Shown piece after piece: positions 7,745-16,763 of a stretch of DNA of 17,737 bases (within the stretch, counting starts at the first letter, position 1; the number at the start of each line of letters is the position of its first letter). The position numbers and the translations under genes are program-made. Origin of the DNA: Chitinophagaceae bacterium (GTDB lineage Bacteria > Bacteroidota > Bacteroidia > Chitinophagales > Chitinophagaceae); assembly GCA_025455245.1 (NCBI GenBank), contig JALOMX010000022.1, positions 1-17,737 of the forward strand, given 5' to 3'. The notes below the pieces were generated by a model. That model was not told where the DNA came from, did not search any database, and worked only from the letters and a program-made list of their open reading frames with translations.

Positions 7745-10735
7745 TTAGAAATCTATTCCGATGTGGAAGAATATACGGCGGGTGGTTGGATAAGGTGCAA
7801 TGTCAACGTTGTTGGCCAATGTGGTTGCACCAAAGGTTGATGTTTCAGGATCGTACCCTTCGTAGTCGGTTGCCATGAAGATATTGTTGCCGGAAGCACC
7901 CAAACGGATTTTTTCCACCACACCCTTAAACCACTTTTGAGTGAGGGTTTGGGGAACATTGTAAAACAGACCCGCTTCCCTTAGCTTAAAGAAGGTTGCA
8001 TCCTGTACCCAGCGACCGGCGTTGTTATATGGCTCCGGAGGACGCTGACGACCGTTAGGTACCCCATCCTTGTTGTCATCCTCAAACCATCCGTTTGTTG
8101 TTCCGCCACCATCGGTCAGGAATGAAGTAAGGTTGATATTGTCGCCACCCTTGCGGTATTCCATCAGGAAGGAAAACTCAAGGTTACCGGGCAGGTTCAA
8201 TGTGTTGTACCACGATGAAGTCCAGTCCGGCTGATTCAGGCCCCAAACGGTAAATCCATTGACGCCACCGCCGGGAATAGCCGGTGTACCCACAATGGTA
8301 AGCGGACTGATGCCCTGCTGAATGGCAAAAGTGCCAAGCGCAGTTCCGAAAGCCCCTGTGTTATAGGCCGGCACACCAAGGTAAGTGGTTATCACATCAT
8401 TCTTCCACCACATGAGGCGCGAAAACCAGCGAAGGTTTTTCTTTTGTAAAACCACACCGCTCACCGCAAGTTCAATACCCTTGTTTTCCAGTTCAGCTTC
8501 GTTACTCGTGGTATTCACAAAACCGGAAGTGGGAGAAAGAACAAGGCTCTGGAGGTTATTCTTTGTTCTCTTGATGTAATAAGTACCTTCGAACTGCAGG
8601 CGGTTATTGAAAAATCCGGCATCAATGCCAAATTCAAGTTCGGTGGCAAACTCAGGCTCAATGGCTGCATTGCCAACCGTTGTATTGGGCGCGCTTCCCA
8701 GTAATCCGCCGATGTTGGTAGAGCCCAGCGATGTGAAGGTTGTTCCAAACGGAACCGGACCTGCAGCTTCACCATAGGCAATCCTCGGCTTCAATTGGCT
8801 GATCACATTTGAGTTGTCAAACAGCCCCATCTTGGTCAGGTTTGCTGCCAATGATGCCTTTGGAAATGCATAATACTTTTTGTAATCACCGTTGTTGGTG
8901 GATTTGTCCCAGCGGATTCCCACAGTACCGATGATCTTATCCTGCCAGTTGGCTTCCTGCTGTACAAATACCCCGGCTTCGCTAACCTTACTGAAAAATT
9001 GCTGATCAATGGATTGAACCGTTGCCTGCTGCACGTTAATCTGTCCCGGCGCTAAACCACGGCCCCTTACAAACAGGGCATCGCTTTCAAAATCGAGTCT
9101 TACCAAACCGGCCTGTGTTGTCAGACTTACATCTTTTACCTCTGTATTAAATACAAGGGCTGCCTGGAAATTGGTATTGGTTGCTTCGGTTTTACCATGC
9201 AAAACATCGCCCGGGTTGGCCTGACCGCGCTGGAATTGCAGATCTTCAGGCATATGGATAAGGGTGGTATTTTGTACATAATCCACACCGCCATTCAATA
9301 CGGCCTTCAGGGATGAACGCTGCGTTTCAAAAATTTTCCAGTCGAGGTTGGCTGCCATGATAAAGCGGTTTACCACCGAATTATTGGTGGCCTTATCCGT
9401 TACGGCAAGCGGATTTTCGCGCGGGCCGCCATAATCTACGTCGGGATAACGACCGGTAACCGGGTCGGGCTTAATGTTGAAGTAATTAGGAATGTAGGCA
9501 ATATTATAGCCGATAGATGCGCCGGTGTTGTTTTGGTTTCCGGTAAATCCACGGTCTGTATTGGTCCGCAGGTAGTTGGAATTGACACCGATGGAAAGGT
9601 TTTTACTGATGCGGTGGTCAATATTGGCCCTTACGGAATACCTTTCAAAACCGGTACGGCGAACCACACCATCTTCGTTGGTAATGGTACCATTCAGATA
9701 GAATTTGGTCTTTTCATTACCCCCTGAAATGCTCAGGCGGGTATTGCTCAGGGTAGCTTTGTTATCGTAAAACAGCTTTTCAAAATCGGTTTTGGTTCCG
9801 TTGGCAATGGCCGCATTCAGGCGGTCGATTTCCTGTTGGCGACGGGCTGCAGGAAAGAAAAAGTTGATTTTTTCCACGGTCCAGTCGTCGGTACCAAGCA
9901 ACCTGAGCGGGTCACCGAATCCGATGTCCTGATTAAAGCTGATTTTCGTTTTTCCGGCAGCACCTTTTTTGGTGGTAATGATGATTACACCGTTGTTGGC
10001 GCGGGTTCCATAAATGGCAGCCGCAGAAGGCCCCTTCAGCACTTCAATGTTCTCAATTTCGGCTGGGTTAATGTCGGCAAGACGGTTGCTTCCATCGTCC
10101 TGAGTAGATGCGCCGGCCTGTGTAATGGTGGCACGGCCTGTTCTTTGAAAATCGTTGTTGGCATACACCCCGTCAATAATGATCAGCGGGTTTGCGTTGC
10201 CTGTCAGGGCCGAGATACCCCTTAATTGAATGGAAAGACCACCACCGGGCGCCCCGCCGTTCTGACGGATGTTTGCCCCGGGGATTTTTCCGTACAGCGC
10301 CCCGTCAGCCGTTTGAATCTGTGTGGTTCCGGTCAGTTCCTTGGCATTAATGGAGGTAACGGCATTGGCAAGGTTGCCCCTTTTGATTTTGGTGGCAAGG
10401 CCTGTTACTACCACCTGTTCGAGGTTCGAAATGTCTTCCTTCATTTCAATCAGCAGGTCAGATGTCTGCTGACCTACCTGTACCGTTTGCGACAAATACC
10501 CCACAAGGGTAAAAACAAGGGAACGGTTGCTGCCTGACGGTATGGTCAGGGAAAAACTGCCGTTTTCGCCGGAGGCCGTGCCGGTGTTGGTCCCTTTGAG
10601 TTGGATGTTTACCGCGGCAAGAGGATCACCCTTTGGGTTAACCACTTTGCCCGATACGGTGGTTTGTGCATTTGCCTGCGCACCCAACAATAGCGCAAAG
10701 GCAAGCCCCACCATCAGTTGTAATCGTTTTCTCAT
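7745..10735 (-). CDS. SusC/RagA family TonB-linked outer-membrane transporter
   Basis: This 996-residue protein is the TonB-dependent barrel partner of the following SusD. Residues 1-24 form a signal peptide ending ANAQ. Residues about 25-110 are a carboxypeptidase-D regulatory-like domain, with VSGKVVNPKGDPLAAVNIQL as its first strands. The TonB-box region LEQVVVTGLATKIKRG follows at about 108-123. Then comes the plug, holding QLRGISALTGNANPLIIIDG and IENIEVLKGPSAAAIYG, which match the SusC family closely. The rest is the 22-strand barrel, ending in FFHIGIDF with the terminal Phe usual for outer-membrane proteins. No N-terminal STN domain is present, so there is no sign of trans-envelope FecR signalling. 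Length is normal to slightly short for the family. It is transcribed first, ahead of susD. Confidence 0.96.
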   Translation of the reverse strand: MRKRLQLMVGLAFALLLGAQANAQTTVSGKVVNPKGDPLAAVNIQLKGTNTGTASGENGSFSLTIPSGSNRSLVFTLVGYLSQTVQVGQQTSDLLIEMKEDISNLEQVVVTGLATKIKRGNLANAVTSINAKELTGTTQIQTADGALYGKIPGANIRQNGGAPGGGLSIQLRGISALTGNANPLIIIDGVYANNDFQRTGRATITQAGASTQDDGSNRLADINPAEIENIEVLKGPSAAAIYGTRANNGVIIITTKKGAAGKTKISFNQDIGFGDPLRLLGTDDWTVEKINFFFPAARRQQEIDRLNAAIANGTKTDFEKLFYDNKATLSNTRLSISGGNEKTKFYLNGTITNEDGVVRRTGFERYSVRANIDHRISKNLSIGVNSNYLRTNTDRGFTGNQNNTGASIGYNIAYIPNYFNIKPDPVTGRYPDVDYGGPRENPLAVTDKATNNSVVNRFIMAANLDWKIFETQRSSLKAVLNGGVDYVQNTTLIHMPEDLQFQRGQANPGDVLHGKTEATNTNFQAALVFNTEVKDVSLTTQAGLVRLDFESDALFVRGRGLAPGQINVQQATVQSIDQQFFSKVSEAGVFVQQEANWQDKIIGTVGIRWDKSTNNGDYKKYYAFPKASLAANLTKMGLFDNSNVISQLKPRIAYGEAAGPVPFGTTFTSLGSTNIGGLLGSAPNTTVGNAAIEPEFATELEFGIDAGFFNNRLQFEGTYYIKRTKNNLQSLVLSPTSGFVNTTSNEAELENKGIELAVSGVVLQKKNLRWFSRLMWWKNDVITTYLGVPAYNTGAFGTALGTFAIQQGISPLTIVGTPAIPGGGVNGFTVWGLNQPDWTSSWYNTLNLPGNLEFSFLMEYRKGGDNINLTSFLTDGGGTTNGWFEDDNKDGVPNGRQRPPEPYNNAGRWVQDATFFKLREAGLFYNVPQTLTQKWFKGVVEKIRLGASGNNIFMATDYEGYDPETSTFGATTLANNVDIAPYPTTRRIFFHIGIDF

Positions 10736-10767
10736 AAGCTGATGTTTTTGTAGTTTCAGTTAACAAT

Positions 10768-10790
10768 CAAACCGTAAATATGTTAATTAA
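10768..10790 (-). promoter_or_regulatory. Possible susC promoter (weak match)
   Basis: On the minus strand, TTTG preceded by TACGG at 10776-10768 resembles a TAnnTTTG element with one extra base. A TTG lies about 21 bases upstream in an AT-rich tract. The 173 bases between susC and mqnC must hold both divergent promoters, but this placement is tentative. Confidence 0.25.
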
Positions 10791-10873
10791 AGATTAACAA
10801 TCAAAAAATTATCGATCTACTTTTTTTTCACATACCCACAAAACCCAAAGGGACTTCACCTGTTATTACCTTG

Positions 10874-10881
10874 TATTTTTG
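10874..10881 (+). promoter_or_regulatory. TAnnTTTG -7 element for mqnC
   Basis: TATTTTTG at 10874-10881 is an exact match to the Bacteroidota -7 box and sits 28 bases before ATG 10909. I could not find a good TTTG at the expected -33 spacing. A TTG codon of the extended reading frame at 10879 lies inside this box, which argues for ATG 10909 as the true start. Confidence 0.45.
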
Positions 10882-10908
10882 CAACTCACTTTTTTATACA
10901 ACCGTATT

Positions 10909-12033
10909 ATGGACATCCAAAGCCTTTATCAAAAGGCGCTTAATAAAGAATGGCTTTCGGTAGAAGAAGGCATGTACCTGTTTGAAAAAGCCCCGCTCGC
11001 AGACCTGATGCAGGTAGCCGATACCCTTCGTAAACAGGCAGTGCCGCATGGAAAAGTAACCTGGCAAATAGACCGCAACGTCAATACCACCAACGTTTGC
11101 ATTGCCAATTGCAAGTTTTGCAATTTTTACCGCATACCCGGTCATGAAGAAGCCTACATCACCGATATGCCCACCTACCGTAAAAAAATTGAAGAGACCA
11201 TCCGGTGGGGTGGCGATCAGTTGTTGCTGCAGGGCGGGCACCATCCCGAACTTGGGCTGCAGTTTTACGTTGACACTTTCCGCGCCATTAAGGCCGAATT
11301 TCCTGATATTCGCCTGCATGCCCTCGGGCCGCCCGAGGTGGCGCATATCACCAAACTGGAAAAAAGTACCCATGCCGAAGTGCTGAAAGCGCTGAAAGAT
11401 GCGGGCATGGACAGCCTGCCCGGCGCCGGCGCCGAAATCCTGGTGGACCGGGTACGCCGCCTCATCAGCAAGGGCAAGTGCGGTGCGCAGGAATGGCTCC
11501 ATGTAATGCACGAAGCCCATAAGCTGAACCTGCCCACCAGCGCCACCATGATGTTTGGCCATGTGGAAACCCTCCGCGAGCGGTTTGAACACCTTGAAAA
11601 AATACGCTACGTACAAAGCCTGAAGCCCGAAGGTACGTATGGGTTTACCGCCTTCATCCCCTGGACTTTTCAGGATGTGGATACCCTGCTTACGCGCATA
11701 CGCGGGGTACATAACCTTACCACAAGCGAGGAATACATCCGCATGATTGCCATCAGCCGTATCTTTTTACCCAACATTACCAACATACAGGCAAGCTGGC
11801 TTACCGTAGGAAAAAGCGTGGCGCAAATGTGCCTGCATGCCGGCGCCAACGATTTTGGCAGCATCATGCTGGAAGAAAACGTGGTAAGCGCGGCCGGTGC
11901 CCCGCATCGGTTTACGTACAAAAGCATACAGGATGCCATACGCGAGGCGGGCTTTGAACCGCAACTGCGCAACCAGGTGTATGCGTGGAGGGAATTGCCT
12001 GAGGTGATTGAAGAGCAGGTGATTGATTATTAA
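10909..12033 (+). CDS. mqnC: Cyclic dehypoxanthinyl futalosine synthase (radical SAM)
   Basis: This 374-residue radical SAM enzyme cyclises dehypoxanthinyl futalosine, a step in the futalosine route to menaquinone. The iron-sulfur cluster motif CxxxCxxC is seen as CIANCKFC with C64, C68 and C71, followed by NFYRIPGHEEAY. The MqnC-type blocks LLLQGGHHPELGLQFY, GAGAEILVDRVRRLIS, TSATMMFGHVETL and GFTAFIPWTFQ separate it from MqnE, whose corresponding segments differ (AFSR after the cysteines, VGGLHPE). ATG 10909 is chosen over TTG 10879, which lies inside the -7 element. The gene stands alone: divergent from susC, with its own terminator about 33 bases after the stop. Other mqn genes are not in the window. 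Parts of the gene are unusually GC-rich (46 of 60 bases at 11401-11460). Confidence 0.92.
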   Translation: MDIQSLYQKALNKEWLSVEEGMYLFEKAPLADLMQVADTLRKQAVPHGKVTWQIDRNVNTTNVCIANCKFCNFYRIPGHEEAYITDMPTYRKKIEETIRWGGDQLLLQGGHHPELGLQFYVDTFRAIKAEFPDIRLHALGPPEVAHITKLEKSTHAEVLKALKDAGMDSLPGAGAEILVDRVRRLISKGKCGAQEWLHVMHEAHKLNLPTSATMMFGHVETLRERFEHLEKIRYVQSLKPEGTYGFTAFIPWTFQDVDTLLTRIRGVHNLTTSEEYIRMIAISRIFLPNITNIQASWLTVGKSVAQMCLHAGANDFGSIMLEENVVSAAGAPHRFTYKSIQDAIREAGFEPQLRNQVYAWRELPEVIEEQVIDY

Positions 12034-12065
12034 GTGGGGTAAAGGAAAAAAAGACAAGCGTTCAC

Positions 12066-12102
12066 CGCCCCGGTTTATGGAAGCATAGGCCGGGGCGTTT
12101 TT
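12066..12102 (+). terminator. Intrinsic terminator after mqnC
   Basis: CGCCCCGG at 12066-12073 pairs with CCGGGGCG at 12090-12097. An inner TATG/CATA stem (12076-12079 with 12084-12087) caps a GAAG loop. Five T follow at 12098-12102. Confidence 0.88.
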
Positions 12103-12688
12103 GTGTATATGGGCAAAATAGCGTGGATGGATTTGCGGAAGAGTGGTTGAGGAGCCAGTGAAAAACACCTGCCTTTTTCGCCGTTGTTGTTTATCACCAA
12201 CAACTCCATTTCCCCGGACTCCCTGCCTATTATAAAAAGCCATAGGGTTTTAAGCTAAAAGGAAAAGGTTCGGGTATTGTGCCCTTAATACGCTGTGGCC
12301 CGCTTTGGCGGAGACAGGGCTGGGACTGAGATATCTATTTGGAAGAAGTTATGTTGCAAAAGTTGAATTACACGCACCTTAATTCGTTAAAGGTAGGCCT
12401 GGTTACCCTTCCCGAAAAGTGTCTATAAGCCTCGACATCCTTTTACTTTTTGCAGGCTGATAGGTTCAGGTTGTTAAGTCATTATCGGGGATGAAATTTT
12501 CGGCTTTGTTTAAATGAAGGAGTTGCGGGTGAAAATACACCGCAACGGCGACTACTCTGGTGGAGGTTACGCCTAAAAAAAGGGGAACACCAACAGGGGC
12601 AAGACAGGTACAACGGCGGCGGGTTGGGAGGGGCTTTCGCTTGAGGACAACACCAACGCAGGCTAAAAGCTGAAAGCTGTAAAATACA
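12103..12688. other. Long stretch without a recognisable gene
   Basis: About 590 bases hold only short open frames with no family character on either strand. One example is a 20-codon frame starting at the ATG of 12516. I see no tRNA, clear hairpin or repeat array. Base composition is mixed and unlike the AT-rich DNA just to the right. It may be decayed remnants of an accessory gene, given that an RHS locus begins next to it; I cannot identify any. Confidence 0.5.
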
Positions 12689-12708
12689 AAAGCCCCGTGA
12701 GGGGCTTT
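12689..12708 (-). terminator. Intrinsic terminator ending the RHS-lipoprotein unit
   Basis: AAAGCCCC (12689-12696) and GGGGCTTT (12701-12708) form an 8-base-pair stem around a GTGA loop. T-rich DNA follows in both directions (TTTTGTATTTT on the minus strand), so it can work both ways. It sits 23 bases after the stop of the minus-strand gene at 12732. Confidence 0.8.
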
Positions 12709-12731
12709 GTTGTTTTATTTATGGTTGGAAT

Positions 12732-13229
12732 TTAATGCTGTAAAGCACAATTTGAAGCTGGCGACAACAGTATAATTTCATACAATTCATTATTAATGTC
12801 TATAAATTTTCCGTAGTTGCCTTTATATAAATATTCTGTATCTTTTTTTATCTCTATAAACTTTGACTTCCTTTTTCCGTTTAAGAATTTAGCATTAATT
12901 CTATAGTAGCTATTCCATTCATTAGGTATCGCATTATAATTTGACTTTTTTAGAGTAAAGGAATAAGAACTATCAGTAACTAATTTGCAAGAATAATACA
13001 ATCCCTCATTGATTATATTATTATTACTGCTATCAAAAGGAAGCCGTAAGTTTATATACACAGTATCTTCTTTATTCAAAAAATTAAGCTGATTAGTAAC
13101 AAAGCTTTTATTGAGTGAACTCTTATAAGAAGAGCCTATATATTTAACCTGATTTAAGGTTAATTGAGAATAATTTTTGCAACTACAGATTGTGAAGCAA
13201 AAAAAATATGATAAAAGTTTTACACTCAT
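12732..13229 (-). CDS. Small predicted lipoprotein, candidate immunity protein for the RHS tail
   Basis: I do not recognise a family for this 165-residue protein. The N-terminus MSVKLLSYFFCFTICSCK looks like a short signal with a lipobox-like ICSC, making C17 the likely lipidated residue; a cleaved or uncleaved signal without lipid is also possible. The rest is rich in Asn, Ser, Lys and Tyr, with alternating polar and hydrophobic stretches suggesting beta-strands, and no obvious catalytic motif. Its ATG lies 3 bases after the RHS stop, so the two are almost certainly co-transcribed and probably translationally coupled. The DNA is strongly AT-rich (14 G/C in 60 bases at 12841-12900), as is the RHS tail-coding region. 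This position and composition are those of immunity genes behind polymorphic toxins. The role is inference from context only. Confidence 0.7.
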   Translation of the reverse strand: MSVKLLSYFFCFTICSCKNYSQLTLNQVKYIGSSYKSSLNKSFVTNQLNFLNKEDTVYINLRLPFDSSNNNIINEGLYYSCKLVTDSSYSFTLKKSNYNAIPNEWNSYYRINAKFLNGKRKSKFIEIKKDTEYLYKGNYGKFIDINNELYEIILLSPASNCALQH

Positions 13230-13232
13230 AGT

Positions 13233-16200
13233 TTAATTTTTCTTCTTCACAGATTTTAATTGGCCCGTAGGAACAGTAGTTACTTCATTTGCTGGAACAA
13301 ATACTCCTGGTGCTAATTCTACCTTTGTTTGCTTAGTTGTTGATGTAGCCCCTTGCTGTAACTCAAACTGATTAGCATCATTGTATTTGTAAAGAATAGT
13401 TTGAAAGCCGCCGACTGCTGCACCAGTAGGATAATCTGTTCTTGTCGTAATGCTTTTATCACCCACCAACTCACCAAAAATTGTTCCTTCAACTCCTAAA
13501 CTTGGTGTATGGGCTTTATTGAACATCGTTTCCCTCGTTTTTTCATCTGCTGTACTGTAACCTGCTTCTGCTTGTATTTCATTTAGAAAATGTCCAATTG
13601 CAGCCCCCTGTAATGCAGTGCTTCCTTCACCTAACGTAGTTAAATCTGTAACATCAATTTTACCTTTGGTATAACTATCTATAAAAACATCTTTATCATC
13701 TCCTTTTGCTCCAACCAAACTAATATTATAAATATCTTTTGAACCTATAATGTTAGAGATGGTTTTAATAAGAGTTTCTGACTTAGTCCCCTTGAAGTCT
13801 TTATCCTCACCAACTAAAATCAGTTTATTGTTTTCAATTTTGTAATTATTCCCTGTTGAAGCATGTAACATTTTTAAATATGCGTCCTGTGCTTCTTTAT
13901 CACCGGCAAGAATTAAATCTCGTCCGTCAGGGTCTACAAAAATTATTGGATTATTGATTGCATAGTTATAAGGAGAATAATGATGCCATTTGGGAGCAAG
14001 TGGGTCTTGAACATGCCATCTGCCTATTTGTGGGTCGTACATCCTTGCTCCGTAATCGTACCACTCTGACCCTGAACCATCATTAAACTCTTTTTCTTGC
14101 TTTTCTTTTCCGTTGTATTCAAACTTGTTATCAAGCATGTTAGCGGCACGGCTGGAGATGCCTTGCATAGTAAGTCCGAACGGATAATAATGCGTCTCTT
14201 CCAACAATGCTCCCGGCTTGTGAATCACCTGCACATTATCAAAGAACACATTGAAGTTACTTTCGTTACTTACGTACACAAATATATAGCCATTTTTTGG
14301 AACCAGGATGTTTTGCAATTGGGCATCGACCTGCCAGTGGTTTTTTACAACACCGTTTGCTCCAACCCGGCTACTGTTTCCGCTTACAAATTTAAACTGT
14401 TCATCGAAGAACAAGTAGTTTATATAAGCTTTCGGGATTTTAGCAACAGGCTCATTGTTATCACCCCTGATGAATGTTGAGGGTATTAGCCCGCTGTTCA
14501 ATATGTTTAACTGCCCCGCGGTTACCCCTTTGGCTGCCATGGCATTGCCCGGCGACATTAGCAGGTTGGTAAGAATGCCCAGAATATTCAGGGCAGTGCT
14601 GTTGGTATTGGTTACATTGGTATTGTTGGTATGGTAGCTTTTTCCGAAAATATCTATTCTGTCGCCTGCCATTACTTTTATCATAAACTCAAGCCCTGTT
14701 GGGGATTGGCTGCCATTCAGGCGGTAAATCTTGTTGCTTTTATCTGTTGTGGTGTTGGGGATGGCGCCTGCCGGGTACATATCGTTGGCAGGCGGGTTGC
14801 CGTTGTTGTTCATATAGTCCCGGGTGGTGTTCTCTTCGGGAAGCCAGTTAAATACTGAGCTTTCTTCAACAATACGGCTGTCATCTATCCGATAAAAGTT
14901 CCTTTCATGGTTCAGCAGACTGTTTGCTCCGGCGGTTTTACTGCCCTCCATGGTGGCCGCGGGGTAGCGGATTATTTTCTCTTCTTCCGTAAGTACCATC
15001 CTTACATTGCCAAGATGGTCCTTCAGCATGTAATCGTACACAAGATTATCAACAGGCGCATCGGGTGTAGAGCGCGTTGCGCGAAGCCTGCCTTCCTCGT
15101 GCCCTGTAAATTGTAGCTGCATCTGGTAATTGGCATACCCCGAAGGAATTGGTTGGTAGGTTTTGGTTTCGTATACCGCTCCACCAACGTAATCGGTAGT
15201 GGTGATAACCGTTATATTGGTAGCGGTTCCAATGGTTACCCCGTGTTCTGTCACCGTTTTTTTCAGCTTTACTCCGGCGGCATCATAGACATAGGTAATT
15301 TCACCCTTTGGGGTTCCGTCTTCTTTTACAATTGAAATGACCTGCGGCAGGTTGAGATGGTTGTACACAATATTGCTGATACCTTTATTTTTATCCAGTA
15401 TAAGGTTTCCATTTCCATCATACTTATATGCTGCAGCGGGTTGCAAGGGGGCACCATTTCCACCAAAATTACCGGTAGTGTAGTTGTTTAATGCGACATG
15501 ATAATTATTACCACTCAGGTCCTCAAGGGTTGTACCGTTACCATAAGGCCTTATGGGCCAGTAAGCAGCTAAATGGGTTTGCGGGGAAGCAACACTTTTT
15601 TGCATATTCTCCTGAATTTCGGCAACACTCCTTACAGTACTCCATACCCTAACTTCATCTACTTCTCCAGTCATGGTGCCGTAAATACCACTTGCTACTA
15701 AAGTACCAGGTCGTACCGAACTCTTCAGGCTTTGAAGCCCGGTTTTAACCAATATTCCATTTACGTATAACCTCGGGGTTTTGTTTTCATATACCACTGC
15801 TATGTGTGTCCATGCTGTAAGGCTACCCATCCATACCAATAGGGCAGGCATGTAAGAATCTGCATGTTCATAAACACTTACACCATTGGTCCCTACCGAT
15901 ATGCCCATGCCTGCTATACTGCCTTCGGTGCCGCCCCAAACAGGGTCTATTACAAACTTTTGGCCCGATACGCCACCAAACCCCGATTGGCTTTGACCAT
16001 CAATCTGATGTGTTGTGGTCGGTTTTACCCAAAGCTCAACCGTAAAGTTGTTGGTAGCATTGCTGATCAATTGAGTGGAACTGTTGTACCCGTCATTATT
16101 TACCAATGAAAGTCCTGAAGGCGGGTTTACACCAAAGCCTTCCAAATCAACGGCAACATTTCTGTTGTCAAAATCACCCAATTTATATGGTTCGTTCACC

Positions 16201-16721
16201 TGATCCATTACCGCTATCAACTTATTGGAATAATTGGAATAGGTATATTGCATATTGTCGATCATAGCCTGCGGCTGTGAAATCGTCCAGCCCCATTGTT
16301 TCATGGCTATAATATTACCATTCAGGTCGTAAGCGCTGTTGGGGTTGGCAGGATTGCCATCGCCCATCTTACTGTCGTAATTAAAGTCCTTATTCCATCC
16401 ACTTCCTTTATTCTGCACAAAGTCGGCATTCATCAGCCGGTTGGCTACATCGTAACTATACCGGAACTGACGGGCTACATTGTCGCCGGCGCTGCGCCAG
16501 CTTTGGCCCGAAATGTTGCCATTGTATTGTGCAGCGAGATACCCGTTGCCGGATGCATTGTTGGTTTTATCATATCCGAGGTCAAAGCCAAACCATTTGC
16601 CGGCAACAGGCGCTCCGATATTTTCGTTGGTAACAAAAGCCCGGTTTACCCCAAGCAGCCAGCCTCGGATATTGTAATCATACACCAATTCTTCAAGCCC
16701 GGTACCGAGGGTTTTAAGCAA
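13233..16721 (-). CDS. RHS repeat-associated core protein with internal LamG-like domain, 5'-truncated
   Basis: This 1162-codon frame opens in the middle of an RHS protein. [19 protein letters not shown] at residues 9-27 is an internal motif of this family, and there is no signal peptide or secretion module. The TTG at 16721 is only a formal start; the frame is open back to the RAYT stop codon at 16764. In order it has YD-type repeats (about 80-180), an inserted LamG/jelly-roll domain (about 184-428), further YD repeats and [14 protein letters not shown] (about 430-580), a beta-rich segment with [15 protein letters not shown], and the RHS core from HYYPFGL to [19 protein letters not shown] and DPDGRD (about 844-935). 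A 227-residue tail of unknown fold follows, coded by AT-rich DNA. Such proteins form shells around a C-terminal effector. A lipoprotein gene starts 3 bases downstream. Expression is uncertain because the 5' part is lost. Confidence 0.85.
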   Translation of the reverse strand: MLKTLGTGLEELVYDYNIRGWLLGVNRAFVTNENIGAPVAGKWFGFDLGYDKTNNASGNGYLAAQYNGNISGQSWRSAGDNVARQFRYSYDVANRLMNADFVQNKGSGWNKDFNYDSKMGDGNPANPNSAYDLNGNIIAMKQWGWTISQPQAMIDNMQYTYSNYSNKLIAVMDQVNEPYKLGDFDNRNVAVDLEGFGVNPPSGLSLVNNDGYNSSTQLISNATNNFTVELWVKPTTTHQIDGQSQSGFGGVSGQKFVIDPVWGGTEGSIAGMGISVGTNGVSVYEHADSYMPALLVWMGSLTAWTHIAVVYENKTPRLYVNGILVKTGLQSLKSSVRPGTLVASGIYGTMTGEVDEVRVWSTVRSVAEIQENMQKSVASPQTHLAAYWPIRPYGNGTTLEDLSGNNYHVALNNYTTGNFGGNGAPLQPAAAYKYDGNGNLILDKNKGISNIVYNHLNLPQVISIVKEDGTPKGEITYVYDAAGVKLKKTVTEHGVTIGTATNITVITTTDYVGGAVYETKTYQPIPSGYANYQMQLQFTGHEEGRLRATRSTPDAPVDNLVYDYMLKDHLGNVRMVLTEEEKIIRYPAATMEGSKTAGANSLLNHERNFYRIDDSRIVEESSVFNWLPEENTTRDYMNNNGNPPANDMYPAGAIPNTTTDKSNKIYRLNGSQSPTGLEFMIKVMAGDRIDIFGKSYHTNNTNVTNTNSTALNILGILTNLLMSPGNAMAAKGVTAGQLNILNSGLIPSTFIRGDNNEPVAKIPKAYINYLFFDEQFKFVSGNSSRVGANGVVKNHWQVDAQLQNILVPKNGYIFVYVSNESNFNVFFDNVQVIHKPGALLEETHYYPFGLTMQGISSRAANMLDNKFEYNGKEKQEKEFNDGSGSEWYDYGARMYDPQIGRWHVQDPLAPKWHHYSPYNYAINNPIIFVDPDGRDLILAGDKEAQDAYLKMLHASTGNNYKIENNKLILVGEDKDFKGTKSETLIKTISNIIGSKDIYNISLVGAKGDDKDVFIDSYTKGKIDVTDLTTLGEGSTALQGAAIGHFLNEIQAEAGYSTADEKTRETMFNKAHTPSLGVEGTIFGELVGDKSITTRTDYPTGAAVGGFQTILYKYNDANQFELQQGATSTTKQTKVELAPGVFVPANEVTTVPTGQLKSVKKKN

Positions 16722-16751
16722 TGTCTCCCTGACGAAGGAAGGGGACGTTGC
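16718..16751 (+). repeat. REP-like palindrome, left copy
   Basis: The arms GCAATGTC and GACGTTGC (one G:T pair), with adjoining C- and G-runs, form a hairpin around a purine-rich loop. This 34-base copy matches the right copy in inverted orientation with a few substitutions and one length change. It overlaps the formal TTG start of the RHS frame. Confidence 0.8.
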
Positions 16752-16763
16752 GTCTGCCCTGAA

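Noticed and set aside
9836..10537. Plus-strand open frames of 103-129 codons opposite susC
   Set aside because: They are antisense shadows of the conserved plug-coding region, with no independent start signals.
10879..10908. Extension of MqnC to a TTG at 10879
   Set aside because: That codon lies inside an exact TAnnTTTG promoter element, and the residues MQLTFLYNRI do not look like the family N-terminus.
10894..11712. A 272-codon open frame on the minus strand inside mqnC
   Set aside because: It lies entirely opposite a well-recognised radical SAM gene, has no family character, and arises from the GC-rich codon pattern of mqnC.
11767..12243. A 158-codon minus-strand frame across the mqnC 3' end and its terminator
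   Set aside because: It runs through the terminator and opposite mqnC, with low-complexity translation and no recognisable domain.
12733..13233. Treating the small AT-rich gene as a non-coding spacer
   Set aside because: It has a continuous 165-codon frame with a signal-like N-terminus, a start 3 bases behind the RHS stop, and a terminator just after its own stop.
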